64,000 nt of DNA from Bacteroidota bacterium (GCA_023423405.1 JAFAFR010000032.1:1-64000); one strand, 5' to 3'; positions 16,579 to 26,454 are shown, counted from the first letter of the stretch. Numbers and translations are program-made. The notes: generated from the sequence alone by a model not told the origin.

Positions 16579-17103
16579 ATGTTTATGCACCAAGATCAAA
16601 CCATGGAAACCCGCCTTTGGGAATACATTGACGGAGGTGGCGATGCCCGCGAACGCGGCTTTGTGGAATCGCTGATCGCCAGCGATGCGACCTGGCGCCG
16701 GCAATATGAATCCCTTTTGCAGGTGCACCAGTCGCTCCACGCCGATATTTCCCTCGACCAGCCTTCCCTTCGGTTCACCCGCAACGTGATGGAGGAAATT
16801 GCACAAAATCATATCGCCCCCGCGGTCAATTCCTATATCAATAAAAAGATTGTTTACGGCATCGGCGGTTTCCTGGTTAGTCTGATACTGGGTTTCCTGG
16901 TATATGCCATTGCACAGGTGGACTGGTCGGCCGGCAGCAGTACGGGCTTCAGGGTGGAAGACCTGCACCTCGAAAAGGTCTTCGGCAACCAGTACATCAA
17001 TGTTTTTATGATCGTTAACTCTGTGCTGGGGCTCATGCTGCTGGACCGTTACCTGACCCGGCAGAAAAAAAACTGGAAGCAAAAAGACGCCGGCATTTCG
17101 TAA
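16579..17103 (+). CDS. Probable anti-sigma factor, membrane protein
   Basis: The 174-aa protein begins with a cytoplasmic domain of about 90 residues (LWEYIDGGGDARERGFVESL, which resembles the start of anti-sigma zinc-finger domains but lacks the HxxxCxxC zinc ligands). Two hydrophobic segments follow, about 94-113 and 140-157. Location directly after an ECF sigma factor is the main reason for the call. It has three possible starts (Met1, Met3, Met9). Confidence 0.65.
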   Translation: MFMHQDQTMETRLWEYIDGGGDARERGFVESLIASDATWRRQYESLLQVHQSLHADISLDQPSLRFTRNVMEEIAQNHIAPAVNSYINKKIVYGIGGFLVSLILGFLVYAIAQVDWSAGSSTGFRVEDLHLEKVFGNQYINVFMIVNSVLGLMLLDRYLTRQKKNWKQKDAGIS

Positions 17104-17126
17104 CTTTTGGCAAACCCAGCGCTTAT

Positions 17127-18791
17127 ATGCCAAAGCACACATGGATAGCTGTACTGGCAGGTAGTTTGTGTATACTGTCGGTAACCCAAAAACCTGCCCC
17201 TCCCGCTGCTGTCTCTTCCCCGCTCGCCAGCACGCTTGAAAAAATCAGGACCAGCGCCTTGTCCTGCAGCCCCGATTGGCGCAACTATGATATTGGCCAG
17301 CTCGCCGCGACCATGATCCCCCTGCCGGGATCGGGCCGCTGGCATTGGAAGATCTCCACCAAAAGCGATAGCGCGCAATTCTATTTCAACCAGGGAATGA
17401 ACTGTTATTATGGTTTTCACATTGTGGAATCCGTGCCGTCTTTCAGGAAGGCGCAGCAGTTCGATCCCAACTGCGCCATGCTCTATTGGGGAGAAGCCCT
17501 GGCAATGGGGCCCAATATCAATGATTTCGGTTATACGGCATCGAAAGAGGCATATGCAGCCGCGCAGAAAGCCGTACAACTTTCTTCCGGCGCCGGCGCT
17601 TCCGAAAAAGCATTGATAACGGTGATGGCCAGCCGTTATTCAGCCGACAGTACCGCCGATCAGTTGGCGCTGAACCAGGTGTATGCCGAAGCCATGCGGC
17701 AACTGCTTCCCCGTTACGGTTCCGCCGATATGGTGGCGCTTACCGCCGATGCCCTGATGCTGCTGCATCCCTGGGACTTCTGGAAACACGATGGCACCCC
17801 ACAGGCATGGACACCCGAACTGGCGGCGCTGCTTGAAAGGGGACTGCAACGCTATCCCAACCATCCCGGGCTCAACCATTATTATATCCACGTAGTAGAA
17901 GCTTCTCCCGATCCCGGCAAAGCCACTGCCAGCGCCAACCGGCTCGGCGGACTGGCGCCTTCGCTCTCGCACCTGGTGCACATGCCCTCGCATATTTACG
18001 TGCGCACCGGGCGCTACATCGACGGCATCCGCGCCAACCAGCAGGCCGTACAGGGATATTATTCTTACCTGGCTATTTTCCCCGAAGTAGAGAGCAAGGC
18101 CGATCTCTATGAATTTCACAACCGGCATATGGAAACGGCCTGCGCCATTAACCTCGAAGATTATGCCGCTGCACTGAAACTGGCCAACGACTGCCAGGAA
18201 CATACACCTGCTGTGTTTATGCAGGACCCAGTTTTTGGCTATTACGTGCAGTACATCTATATGTCGCCGCTTTTTGTGAAGATCCGCTTCCAGCAATGGG
18301 AAGATATTTTATCGGAGAAACCCGTGGGCGACAGCAACCGTTACGCCGCGCTGCTGCAGCATTTCGGCAGGGGACTCGCGCAGGCGGGCGTCGGCAATCC
18401 CATGGCGGCCAATGAAGAGCTGGCACAATGCCGCCAGCTTGCCGCCGACTCCAGTCTTGAAAAACCGCTGGGCCCCATGAATGCACCCAGCGCCGGCGCG
18501 GGCGTAGCAATTGATATCCTGCAGGGCGCCATTGCGCAGGCCGAAAGAAAATACCCGGCCGCCAAAGCTTTCTACCAGTCGGCCGTTGCAAAAGAAGACA
18601 ACATGATCTACAATGAGCCGCGCGACTGGCTGCTGCCTGCAAGACAGTGGCTGGGCGCCTGCCTGCTTGAATCGGGCGAGTTCGCAGAAGCTGCTGCAGT
18701 GTATAAGGAAGACCTGCGTATCAACCCCAACAGCCCTGTTTCGCTCAACGGAATAAAGGCCGCCGGCGCACAGAAAAGCGGTAGCAAATAA
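17127..18791 (+). CDS. Secreted TPR-repeat protein
   Basis: The 554-aa protein has an N-terminal signal-like segment (residues 5-20). Tetratricopeptide-like helical repeats run through its length, for example SFRKAQQFDPNCAMLYWGEA (about residue 105) and GEFAEAAAVYKEDLRINPNS near the end. A conserved core contains LNHYYIHVVEASPDP and HLVHMPSHIYVRTGRY. Such proteins are common in soil Bacteroidota and Proteobacteria but their role is not defined; the His residues in HMPSHIY might bind metal. It lies 23 bases after the anti-sigma gene and may be in the same operon. Confidence 0.75.
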   Translation: MPKHTWIAVLAGSLCILSVTQKPAPPAAVSSPLASTLEKIRTSALSCSPDWRNYDIGQLAATMIPLPGSGRWHWKISTKSDSAQFYFNQGMNCYYGFHIVESVPSFRKAQQFDPNCAMLYWGEALAMGPNINDFGYTASKEAYAAAQKAVQLSSGAGASEKALITVMASRYSADSTADQLALNQVYAEAMRQLLPRYGSADMVALTADALMLLHPWDFWKHDGTPQAWTPELAALLERGLQRYPNHPGLNHYYIHVVEASPDPGKATASANRLGGLAPSLSHLVHMPSHIYVRTGRYIDGIRANQQAVQGYYSYLAIFPEVESKADLYEFHNRHMETACAINLEDYAAALKLANDCQEHTPAVFMQDPVFGYYVQYIYMSPLFVKIRFQQWEDILSEKPVGDSNRYAALLQHFGRGLAQAGVGNPMAANEELAQCRQLAADSSLEKPLGPMNAPSAGAGVAIDILQGAIAQAERKYPAAKAFYQSAVAKEDNMIYNEPRDWLLPARQWLGACLLESGEFAEAAAVYKEDLRINPNSPVSLNGIKAAGAQKSGSK

Positions 18792-18871
18792 GGCCCGTCG
18801 CCAGTAAATGCAAATAAGACAAACGGTTGCATATTGAAACCTGCGTACTATGCTCTAAGTTTAGTCGCAGA

Positions 18872-19963
18872 ATGAGTGCAGCAGATCAAATAGCATTGGT
18901 ATCAAACATCCTGTCGGCTTTTTCCATCGACCTTATTGATGGAAAGGCAGAAACATTCGGATCGGGACTGATCAATACCACCTGGCGGGTGCACAGTGGC
19001 AGCCAGGATTATATCCTGCAAAAGATCAACCAGCAGGTATTCCGCGACCCGCAGAAAATCGCCGACAATCTCCGGCGCATCACAGATTACCTGCAGCAGC
19101 ATCATTCGCAGTACTCTTTTGTTGCACCTGTAAAAACCCGGCTGGGAGAAGACCTGGCCCATATTCCGGGCGAAGGATATTTCCGGTTGATGCCTTTTGT
19201 GCAGAACAGCCTATCGCTGGAAGTTGTATCGGAGCCGGGAGAAGCACAGGAGGCGGCAGCGCAGTTCGGGCGTTTCACGGCAAAGCTCAGCGGACTTAAC
19301 CCGAGTTGCCTCTTCATCACCATTCCCGACTTTCATAACCTGCGGCTGCGTTACCAGCAGTTCCGGCAGGCGCTGCTGAAAGGTAACCAGGACCGCATCC
19401 TCGAAGCAGCAGCGGCCATCCGCCAAATACAATCCTTTGAGCACATTGTTTCGGGTTATGAAAACATTTGCCAGGATCCGGCTTTCCGCATCCGCGTAAT
19501 GCACCACGATACCAAGATCAGCAACGTATTGCTCGATAAGAACAAAAAAGGCATCTGCGTGATCGACCTCGACACCGTAATGCCGGGCCATTTCTTCAGC
19601 GATGCAGGCGATATGCTGCGCACCTATCTGTCACCCGTAAGCGAAGAAGAAACCGATCTTTCCAAAAACATCATACGGGAAAATATTTTTGAAGCCATCG
19701 TGAAGGGTTATTTCCAGGAAATGCGCCAGGAACTGACCCTGCCGGAAAAGAAGGCATTCATCTTTGCAGGGAAGATCATGATCTTTATGCAGGCCATCCG
19801 TTTCCTCACCGATCATTTCAACGACGATGTTTATTACGGCGCCCGCTATCCCGGGCACAACTATTTCCGTGCGCTGAACCAGATTGACCTGCTGCAGAAA
19901 CTGACAGAGAAAGAACCAGTATTGGAAAACATATTAACCAGCCAAATAAATCAAACTGTATGA
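18872..19963 (+). CDS. Aminoglycoside-phosphotransferase-fold kinase, N-acetylhexosamine 1-kinase-like
   Basis: The 363-aa protein (start MSAADQIALV at 18872) has the choline/aminoglycoside kinase fold. HHDTKISNVLLD is the Brenner catalytic motif (HxDxxxxN) and CVIDLDTVMPGH the metal-binding DxD/DFG equivalent. Length and the GSGLINTTWRV N-terminus resemble NahK, which phosphorylates GalNAc and GlcNAc at C1. The overlap of its stop with the GH109 start (ATGA) and the substrate of that enzyme support a GalNAc salvage role. Substrate is inferred. Confidence 0.75.
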   Translation: MSAADQIALVSNILSAFSIDLIDGKAETFGSGLINTTWRVHSGSQDYILQKINQQVFRDPQKIADNLRRITDYLQQHHSQYSFVAPVKTRLGEDLAHIPGEGYFRLMPFVQNSLSLEVVSEPGEAQEAAAQFGRFTAKLSGLNPSCLFITIPDFHNLRLRYQQFRQALLKGNQDRILEAAAAIRQIQSFEHIVSGYENICQDPAFRIRVMHHDTKISNVLLDKNKKGICVIDLDTVMPGHFFSDAGDMLRTYLSPVSEEETDLSKNIIRENIFEAIVKGYFQEMRQELTLPEKKAFIFAGKIMIFMQAIRFLTDHFNDDVYYGARYPGHNYFRALNQIDLLQKLTEKEPVLENILTSQINQTV

Positions 19964-21387
19964 GTGCAAATCGCAGACATTTCCTGCGCGACATCACCCT
20001 GGGCACCGGCGCCCTGCTCAGCGGCCTGCCCGCCTGGGCAAAAGAGGAAACGGAAAACGGCCTGGCGCCGCAATCCCTGGCTGCCGGTTTCAATATGAGT
20101 GGTTATGCTGCTCCCAAACTTGATAAGGTAAGGATCGGCATTATAGGTCTGGGTATGCGCGGCCCCGGCGCCGTAGAGCGCATGAGCTTTATTGAAGGCG
20201 TGGAGATCAAAGCACTCTGCGACAAATATCCCGAACGGGTTACCAAAGCGCAGGCCATATTGCGCAAGGCCGGATTGCCCGAAGCCCGCGCCTACTCCGG
20301 CGCCGACGGTTACAAGGCGCTTTGCGAAAGCAACGACATCGACCTGGTGTACATCACCACCCCCTGGAGCCTGCACACGCCCATTGCCGTGTACGCCATG
20401 AACCATGGCAAACACGCTGCTACCGAAGTGCCTGCAGCCGTTACGGTGGAGGAATGCTGGCAACTGGTGGAGACCTCCGAAAAGACCCGCAAGCATTGTA
20501 TGATGCTGGAAAACTGCTGTTATGATTTCTTTGAGCTGCTGACGCTGAACATGGCGCGCAACGGCCTTTTCGGAGAATTGCTGCATGCAGAAGGCGCCTA
20601 TATCCACAACCTGCTCGACCTCAATTTCAGCAAGACCGGCTATGCCGATATGTGGCGCCTCCGTGAGAACGGCAAACGTAACGGCGACCTGTACCCGACA
20701 CACGGACTGGGTCCCATTGCACAGTGCCTGAACATCAACCGCGGCGACCAGATGGAGCACCTGGTATCCATGTCCACCAACGATTTCCAGATGGGTGCGC
20801 ATGCCAAAGAACTGGCCGCCAAAGACAGCTTCTACAATGAATTCGCCAACCTGAAGTACAGAGGCAATATGAATACAACGCTGATCCGTACCGTAAAAGG
20901 CAAAACCATTATGGTGCAGCACGATGTAACGTCTCCCCGCCCCTATTCCCGCATCCACCTGATCAGCGGTACCAAGGGTATGGCGCAAAAATGGCCCGGC
21001 CCGGAGAAGATCTCCCTGGGTGATGATGCCTGGGTGAAGCAGGACGACATGAAAGACATCCGGGAGAAATACACGCCGCCCATTGTGAAGCACATCGGCA
21101 ATATTGCGAAATCGGTAGGCGGACACGGCGGCATGGATTTCATCATGGACTGGCGCCTGATCGACTGCCTGCGCAACGGCCTGCCGCTGGACCAGGACGT
21201 GTACGACGCCGCGCTCTGGAGCGCCATCGGCCCCCTGTCGGAAGCCTCCGTTGCCAAAAGAAGCCGCACGATCGATATTCCCGATTTCACCCGCGGCAAC
21301 TGGAAGGCCAATAAGCCGGTAAACCTGACCCTTGATGGAGGTGGCACCACTACCGTACGCAAAGTGGATGCCTCCCAGCAATTATAA
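19960..21387 (+). CDS. GH109-type glycosidase (Gfo/Idh/MocA fold, alpha-N-acetylgalactosaminidase family)
   Basis: The 475-aa protein starts with a twin-arginine-like signal (RRHFLRDITLGTGALLSGLP). It then has an NAD-binding Rossmann fold (VRIGIIGLGMRGPGAVERM) and family GH109 signatures TPWSLHTPIAVYAM, ATEVPAAVTVEECWQL, LENCCYDFFELL and LYPTHGLGPIAQCLNINRGD. GH109 enzymes cleave alpha-GalNAc by an NAD-dependent oxidation-elimination mechanism. The Tat-like signal suggests export with bound NAD. Coupled to a NahK-like kinase, it fits use of GalNAc-bearing glycans. Strict substrate unproven, since related GH109 members act on other sugars. Confidence 0.85.
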   Translation: MSANRRHFLRDITLGTGALLSGLPAWAKEETENGLAPQSLAAGFNMSGYAAPKLDKVRIGIIGLGMRGPGAVERMSFIEGVEIKALCDKYPERVTKAQAILRKAGLPEARAYSGADGYKALCESNDIDLVYITTPWSLHTPIAVYAMNHGKHAATEVPAAVTVEECWQLVETSEKTRKHCMMLENCCYDFFELLTLNMARNGLFGELLHAEGAYIHNLLDLNFSKTGYADMWRLRENGKRNGDLYPTHGLGPIAQCLNINRGDQMEHLVSMSTNDFQMGAHAKELAAKDSFYNEFANLKYRGNMNTTLIRTVKGKTIMVQHDVTSPRPYSRIHLISGTKGMAQKWPGPEKISLGDDAWVKQDDMKDIREKYTPPIVKHIGNIAKSVGGHGGMDFIMDWRLIDCLRNGLPLDQDVYDAALWSAIGPLSEASVAKRSRTIDIPDFTRGNWKANKPVNLTLDGGGTTTVRKVDASQQL

Positions 21388-21413
21388 GTTTCGTTGGTTA
21401 ATCATGTACATCG

Positions 21414-21449
21414 CCGCCGCGCCAGGGAAGCCTGGGCGGCGGATTTTTT
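21414..21449 (+). terminator. Intrinsic terminator after the GH109 gene
   Basis: CCGCCGC (21414-21420) pairs with GCGGCGG (21436-21442), and CCAGG with CCTGG inside it, leaving one bulged base. The stem is followed by ATTTTTT. It also falls right at the stop of the converging aldo-keto reductase gene, so it may serve both. Confidence 0.8.
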
Positions 21450-22461
21450 ATGTAGCAACCGCTTCGGCCCTTTCCTGCAGGATGTTTTCGATGGCCTGCA
21501 AGGTAGTGGCGTCGAACTCAAGGTGCTCAAGGGCCATCAGGTTCTGGTTCAGCTGCGACAGCGAACTCACGCCAATGATAACGGACGTGAGGCGTTCATC
21601 GTGCAGCAGCCAGCTAAGCGCCATCTGGGCCAGGCTTTGCCCGCGTGAGAGTGCAAGCTGGTGCAATTGCTGAATAGCGGTATGGGTAGCGTGGGTAAGC
21701 GCTTTTTGCTGCAGGTGCCCATGCTCTTTGGCCATTCTTGAATCAGCCGGAATTTCTTTCAGGTAACGGTCGGTAAGCAGTCCCTGTGCCAGCGGCGAAA
21801 AAGCAATGCAGCCCGAGCCGTATTTCGACAGCACATCCAGCAATCCTTTCTCCACCCATCTTTCGAACATGGAATATTTTGCCTGGTGGATGAGGCAGGG
21901 CGTTCCCAGTTCCTTCAGCATGGCGAGGGCCTTTTCACTTTGCTCCGCACTGTAATTGGAGATAGCGGCATAAAGCGCTTTGCCGCTGCGCACAATATGA
22001 TCCAGCGCCATCATGGTTTCCTCCAGCGGCGTGTTGGGATCGGGACGGTGGGAATAAAATATGTCCACATAGTCGAGGCCCATGCGCCGGAGGCTCTGGT
22101 CGAGGCTCGACACCAGGTATTTGCGCGAACCCCAGTCGCCATAGGGCCCGGGCCACATGGTATAACCAGCCTTGGTGGAAATGACCAGCTCATCGCGCAG
22201 GTGGCCGGTAAAGTCCTTCTTCAGCACAGCGCCGAAATTTTCTTCGGCTGAGCCTGGGGGTGGTCCGTAGTTATTGGCCAGGTCGATATGAGTGATACCA
22301 TTGTCAAACGCTGCGCGTATGATGGCGCGGCCCTGTTCAAATACGTCCACGCCTCCGAAATTGTGCCAGAGGCCCAGGGAAATGACCGGCAACAGCAAAC
22401 CACTTTTTCCAGACCGCCGGTAAGGCATGGACTGGTACCTGTTGGGAAAAGGTGTATACAT
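21448..22461 (-). CDS. Aldo/keto reductase (YghZ / Kv-beta type)
   Basis: The 337-aa TIM-barrel oxidoreductase has the AKR tetrad: Asp and Tyr in HIDLANNYGPPPGSAE, Lys in VISTKAGYTMWPGPYGDWG and His in DIFYSHRPDPN. YTMWPGPYG is typical of the YghZ group, known to reduce L-glyceraldehyde-3-phosphate and other aldehydes with NADPH. It is the last gene of the GH130 operon, 5 bases after the esterase. A specific role in sugar use is inferred only from place. Confidence 0.88.
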   Translation of the reverse strand: MYTPFPNRYQSMPYRRSGKSGLLLPVISLGLWHNFGGVDVFEQGRAIIRAAFDNGITHIDLANNYGPPPGSAEENFGAVLKKDFTGHLRDELVISTKAGYTMWPGPYGDWGSRKYLVSSLDQSLRRMGLDYVDIFYSHRPDPNTPLEETMMALDHIVRSGKALYAAISNYSAEQSEKALAMLKELGTPCLIHQAKYSMFERWVEKGLLDVLSKYGSGCIAFSPLAQGLLTDRYLKEIPADSRMAKEHGHLQQKALTHATHTAIQQLHQLALSRGQSLAQMALSWLLHDERLTSVIIGVSSLSQLNQNLMALEHLEFDATTLQAIENILQERAEAVAT

Positions 22462-22466
22462 GACGC

Positions 22467-23138
22467 TTATTTTAGGTTGTCCAGCACGCGGAGCATCTGG
22501 TCGGCCACCAACTGGTTGCCTGCCTCATTGAGGTGTACACCGTCGGTGGTCAATATGCCTTTGGCTGCATTGGAAGTGTTATGGCCGGCGTTGTAATCCA
22601 GGAATTCCCTGCGCAGGTCAATCAATTGGCATTGCTGTTCGGCTGCGAGTTTACGGATGGATTCGCTGTAAGCGTCGAGGTCTTTGTCCTGTGCGTTCTC
22701 CCCGTTTCGCTTCTCTCCTATTACTGCCGGCGTTACCAGTATTACGGTGGCGCCAGCGCTGCGTATTTTGCTGATCAGCGCGGTGTAAAAACCAATGAAT
22801 TTATCGGCATCCGTACCCGTTCCCAGGAGGGATTTGTGCCATACGTCGTTCACCCCTATGTAAATGAAAACAATGTCGGGCTTTTTGTCCAGCACATCCT
22901 TTTCCAGGCGGAGGTAAAGATCGTATACTTTATTGCCACCGATCCCGGCGCCAATAAGCTCGTAGCCGGGTGCAAGTCCACGCTGCTGCAGCGCCTTCCC
23001 GATACGGTCGATATAACCGCCCTTTTCAACAGCCGCCTGGGTGATGGAATCACCGAAGAAAATGACTTTCTTTTTTTTCTGAATGGGCATCATGGCAAAT
23101 AGCATGCAGGATAGTCCCAGCAGGAAAATTTGTTTCAT
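22467..23138 (-). CDS. Secreted SGNH/GDSL hydrolase
   Basis: The 223-aa protein has a signal peptide (MKQIFLLGLSCMLFAMMP) and the SGNH blocks: block I FFGDSITQ (catalytic Ser31), block II GAGIGGN, block III IYIGVNDVWHK, and block V TDGVHLNEAG with catalytic Asp and His. Such enzymes usually remove acetyl groups from sugars. In an operon with a mannoside phosphorylase, deacetylation of acetylated mannan or glucomannan fragments is a reasonable guess. Confidence 0.85.
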   Translation of the reverse strand: MKQIFLLGLSCMLFAMMPIQKKKKVIFFGDSITQAAVEKGGYIDRIGKALQQRGLAPGYELIGAGIGGNKVYDLYLRLEKDVLDKKPDIVFIYIGVNDVWHKSLLGTGTDADKFIGFYTALISKIRSAGATVILVTPAVIGEKRNGENAQDKDLDAYSESIRKLAAEQQCQLIDLRREFLDYNAGHNTSNAAKGILTTDGVHLNEAGNQLVADQMLRVLDNLK

Positions 23139-23171
23139 AACGATCACTAATAAGGCATAAATATACGGGCA

Positions 23172-24356
23172 TTACTGCGCAATTGCGGCATCGAGGTTTT
23201 TATCGATGATGCTGCAAAGGGTTTCTACCGAAGCCGCCGAACGGAAGCCATCGGGGGCGGTATTCTTTACGTATTCCAGCAGGCGGTCGACGCTGCTAAC
23301 GGCCACATGCATGCGCGAGTCGGAAGACGCATAATAGATAAGAACAGTACCGTCTTCTTCCGGTATCCAGCCATTGGAGAATAGCACGTTGGAAACATCC
23401 CCCGTCCTTTCCTCACCTTCGGGAGCCATGAAATAACCGGCGGGTTTGCAGATCTGCCGGTCGGGTTCAGCCAGATCGGTAAGGAAAAGATAGAGCACAT
23501 AGCGCAGTCCGGCAGCGGTATTTCTTACGCCGTGCGCCAGGTGCAGCCATCCTTCGGGGGTTTTGATGGGCGCCGGGCCCTGGCCGTTTTTGGCCTCGTA
23601 TACGGTATGGTATTTTTTCCGGTCAATGATGCTTTCCTTGTGGATCACCGCCCTGGTAATGTCGTCGCAAAGGCCGAAGCCAATACCACCGCCGCTTCCC
23701 GCATCGATGAAGCCATCCTGCGGACGTGTGTAAAAGGCGTATTTACCGTCCACAAATTCCGGGTGAAGCACCACATTGCGTTGCTGGGGGGAAGCCGTAA
23801 CGAGGTCGGGTAAGCGCTCCCAGATCACCAGGTCGTGTGTGCGCGCGATGCCGCACTGGGCGATGGCGGCAGACTGATCGGCCTCGCCGCTGCTGGGGTC
23901 TCTCCGCTCAGTGCAGAAGAGGCCGTAAATCCATCCGTCCTCATGGGCCACCACCCGCATATCGTACACATTGGTATCGGGCTGGTCGGTTTCGGGCAGG
24001 CGTATGGGATACTGGTGAAAACGGAAATTGTCGATGCCATTGGGACTTTCCGCCACGGCAAAAAAAGATTTGCGGTCGGCCCCTTCCACCCTGGCCACCA
24101 GGCAGTAACGGTTTCCCAGCTTGATGGCGCCAGCGTTGAACACCGCGTTGATGCCAAAACGTTCCATGAGCTGGGGGTTGCTCTCATAGCGAAGATCGTA
24201 GCGCCAGAAGAGTGGCGTATGCGCAGCGGTCAGTACCGGGTATTCAAAGCGCCTGTAAATGCCGTTGTATTTTTCCTGTATGCGATTGGGTCTTTGAAGC
24301 AGGCACTCATGCGCCGCCTGCATCTCCGCCAGTCTCTGATCAAAAATATCTTTCAT
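23172..24356 (-). CDS. GH130 family beta-mannoside phosphorylase (4-O-beta-mannosyl-glucose phosphorylase type)
   Basis: The 394-aa five-bladed beta-propeller protein matches the GH130_1 group in length (about 390 aa) and in motifs FNAGAIKLGNRYCLVARVEG, NVYDMRVVAHEDG and LYLFLTDLAEPDR. Asp132 in the YDMR motif is the likely general acid, equivalent to Asp131 of the Bacteroides fragilis enzyme. It should split beta-mannosyl-1,4-glucose with phosphate to mannose-1-phosphate and glucose in the cytoplasm; no signal peptide is present. It lies 16 bases after a sodium:solute symporter that probably imports the substrate, as in the B. fragilis locus. Confidence 0.9.
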   Translation of the reverse strand: MKDIFDQRLAEMQAAHECLLQRPNRIQEKYNGIYRRFEYPVLTAAHTPLFWRYDLRYESNPQLMERFGINAVFNAGAIKLGNRYCLVARVEGADRKSFFAVAESPNGIDNFRFHQYPIRLPETDQPDTNVYDMRVVAHEDGWIYGLFCTERRDPSSGEADQSAAIAQCGIARTHDLVIWERLPDLVTASPQQRNVVLHPEFVDGKYAFYTRPQDGFIDAGSGGGIGFGLCDDITRAVIHKESIIDRKKYHTVYEAKNGQGPAPIKTPEGWLHLAHGVRNTAAGLRYVLYLFLTDLAEPDRQICKPAGYFMAPEGEERTGDVSNVLFSNGWIPEEDGTVLIYYASSDSRMHVAVSSVDRLLEYVKNTAPDGFRSAASVETLCSIIDKNLDAAIAQ

Positions 24357-24372
24357 TGTTTTGCATTTGTTG

Positions 24373-26205
24373 TTAGTCCTCCAGCCTGTCCCACCAGGTT
24401 TTTTTCAGGATCAGCACAATTCCTCCCAGCAAGAGGACGGTCAGGATCAGGGGCAGTTTGGCCCAGAGCACGATGTACATGGGCAATATGGTAAGACAGC
24501 ACTGGGCAATGATGCCCAATACCACGTTGAACATATCGCGCCTGAAATGGCGGTTCACCGGAAAGCCGGGATCTTCTGCCTGCACTTTATTGCGGATCGG
24601 CGCCCAAAAGCCCCAGGGTCTAACGGTCTTGTAGAACCGTATCAGTACCGCTTCTTCGGTTGGGGGTGCCAGGTAGGTTCCGATTACCGAGCCGGCCAGC
24701 GATAACAGGAAGAGCACAGGCCAGTAGTAAAGAGGAAGCCCCGTAAATACGAAACCCGCGCCCATGGCCGATAGTATACCCGTGAGCATGCCCCAGTAAA
24801 AACCGCTGGCATTGAACCGCCACCAGTACCACTTCAATACGTTGGCGGCAATATAACCGCCGTAGAGGGCTCCCACGATCCACTGGAGAATGCTGTTCAC
24901 GTCTTTGGCGAAAAAGCCCAAAACAATCCCGATGATCACCACGGCAATTCCAACCAGGTAATTGGTTCGTATGATGGTACGCGTTGGCGCCTGCGGGTTG
25001 ATGTACTTAAGATAGATGTCGTTTACAATATAGGCCTGCGCTGCATTGAGGGTTCCGGAGAAAGTGCCCATAAATGCCCCGAGCAAACCGGTAAGGACCA
25101 ATCCCAGTAAGCCGGCCGGCAGGAAACCGTTGATGGCAGCCGGTAGTATCTTTTCAAAATCGGTGGTGCCGCCGGCGCCGGAAAGGTTCAGGTCCTGGTG
25201 ATACAGCAGGGCCAGCACCGTTAGCCCGATGATAAGACTGTAGCGGACAGGCAGCAGGATGATGGAAACAAAGCCGCTCATTTTGCTGGCCTCGCGCGGG
25301 CTGCGCGTGCTCAGCACTTTCTGCATATCGTAATTGGGAGCCGGGCCAGCCAAGCTCGCGAAATATCCTTTGAACAGCATCATCATGAAAAAAGCACCGA
25401 AGATGCCGAAGCCATCTTCCCTGATCTTTTCATTGGCAGCAGGAAACAGGGAGGACCAGTCAAGATCCAGTTTCCATCCGAAAAAAGGGTTCTCCCATCC
25501 GCGCGGCGTCTCCAATACCACGCCCGGCTGGTGCAGGTGCCGGAAAGCGATCCAGCCCACAGAGATACAGGCGATGGTCATGATGGCGTACTTGATCACA
25601 TCTCCCAGAACAATGCTGTGCATCCCGCCAAGAATGGAATAGAACATGGCGAAGAGGGTAAAGATGATGCCGTAGAAATGAGGCACAAATTCGGGTGAAA
25701 CGGAAAAGGGAAGATAGGGCGCCACCAACTCAAAGGGCACAAATATTTCGATGAATTTTCCCAGGCCTATGAAGCCATAAGCCAGGAAGCCAAAACAGCT
25801 CAGCAGCGCAAAAGCCACCACCACATTGTGTGATCCGCGTATACCCCTGCCCGTTGTACCGAAGCGGGTGGTCAGCCAGGCGGCGCCGGTGTCGGCATTG
25901 GAACGCCGCAACCATTTGGAAAGGAACATCATCATGAACACCTGGTTGAATACCGGCCAGAGCCAGGGAATCCAGATGCTTTTCATACCGTATATAAAAC
26001 AGAGCGCTACCATCCACATGGTGCCGCTGATGTCGAACATGTCGGAAGCATCGCTCAGGCCCAGCATGTACCAGGGAAGGGATTTGCCTCCCAGGAGATA
26101 ACTTTCTTTATTCTGTCTTGCTTTTTTCCGGAACCAGAAACCCAGCGAAACCATAACCAGCAGGTAGGCTATGATGATGCTCCAGTCGATCCAAATCAAT
26201 TTCAT
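24373..26205 (-). CDS. Sodium:solute symporter (SSS family), probable sugar transporter
   Basis: The 610-aa protein is a polytopic membrane protein with about 13-14 hydrophobic segments and the SSS start (WSIIIAYLLVMVSLGFWFRKKA, LGGKSLPWYMLGLSDASDM). It is longer than SGLT-core members because of an extended C-terminal hydrophilic loop and a final segment. It is first in a four-gene operon with GH130, SGNH esterase and aldo-keto reductase, and divergent from an AraC regulator, which argues for uptake of the disaccharide handled by GH130. Confidence 0.9.
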   Translation of the reverse strand: MKLIWIDWSIIIAYLLVMVSLGFWFRKKARQNKESYLLGGKSLPWYMLGLSDASDMFDISGTMWMVALCFIYGMKSIWIPWLWPVFNQVFMMMFLSKWLRRSNADTGAAWLTTRFGTTGRGIRGSHNVVVAFALLSCFGFLAYGFIGLGKFIEIFVPFELVAPYLPFSVSPEFVPHFYGIIFTLFAMFYSILGGMHSIVLGDVIKYAIMTIACISVGWIAFRHLHQPGVVLETPRGWENPFFGWKLDLDWSSLFPAANEKIREDGFGIFGAFFMMMLFKGYFASLAGPAPNYDMQKVLSTRSPREASKMSGFVSIILLPVRYSLIIGLTVLALLYHQDLNLSGAGGTTDFEKILPAAINGFLPAGLLGLVLTGLLGAFMGTFSGTLNAAQAYIVNDIYLKYINPQAPTRTIIRTNYLVGIAVVIIGIVLGFFAKDVNSILQWIVGALYGGYIAANVLKWYWWRFNASGFYWGMLTGILSAMGAGFVFTGLPLYYWPVLFLLSLAGSVIGTYLAPPTEEAVLIRFYKTVRPWGFWAPIRNKVQAEDPGFPVNRHFRRDMFNVVLGIIAQCCLTILPMYIVLWAKLPLILTVLLLGGIVLILKKTWWDRLED

Positions 26206-26454
26206 GTGCTTTCAGGGGGTTAAAAATGGCAGTGACGCGTCCAGTAGACACCAAATGCTTGCTGCCATCATTACGACTGCTAAGATGATTGAATAAATAT
26301 GGATTCCGGGGAAGTTGACATGGCCTGTTCAGGGCGCTTCGCCGAATGACAATATCGTTTTTTCAAATTTAGGTTCATGGCCAACATTTTCCTGATACTA
26401 TATTATCAAAGAAATATACTTTTATGGGACAGGATTAATACTTTTATTGCCATT

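Noticed and set aside
19951..21381. 476-aa minus-strand frame antisense to GH109
   Set aside because: Shadow of a well-supported plus-strand gene; no recognisable domain.
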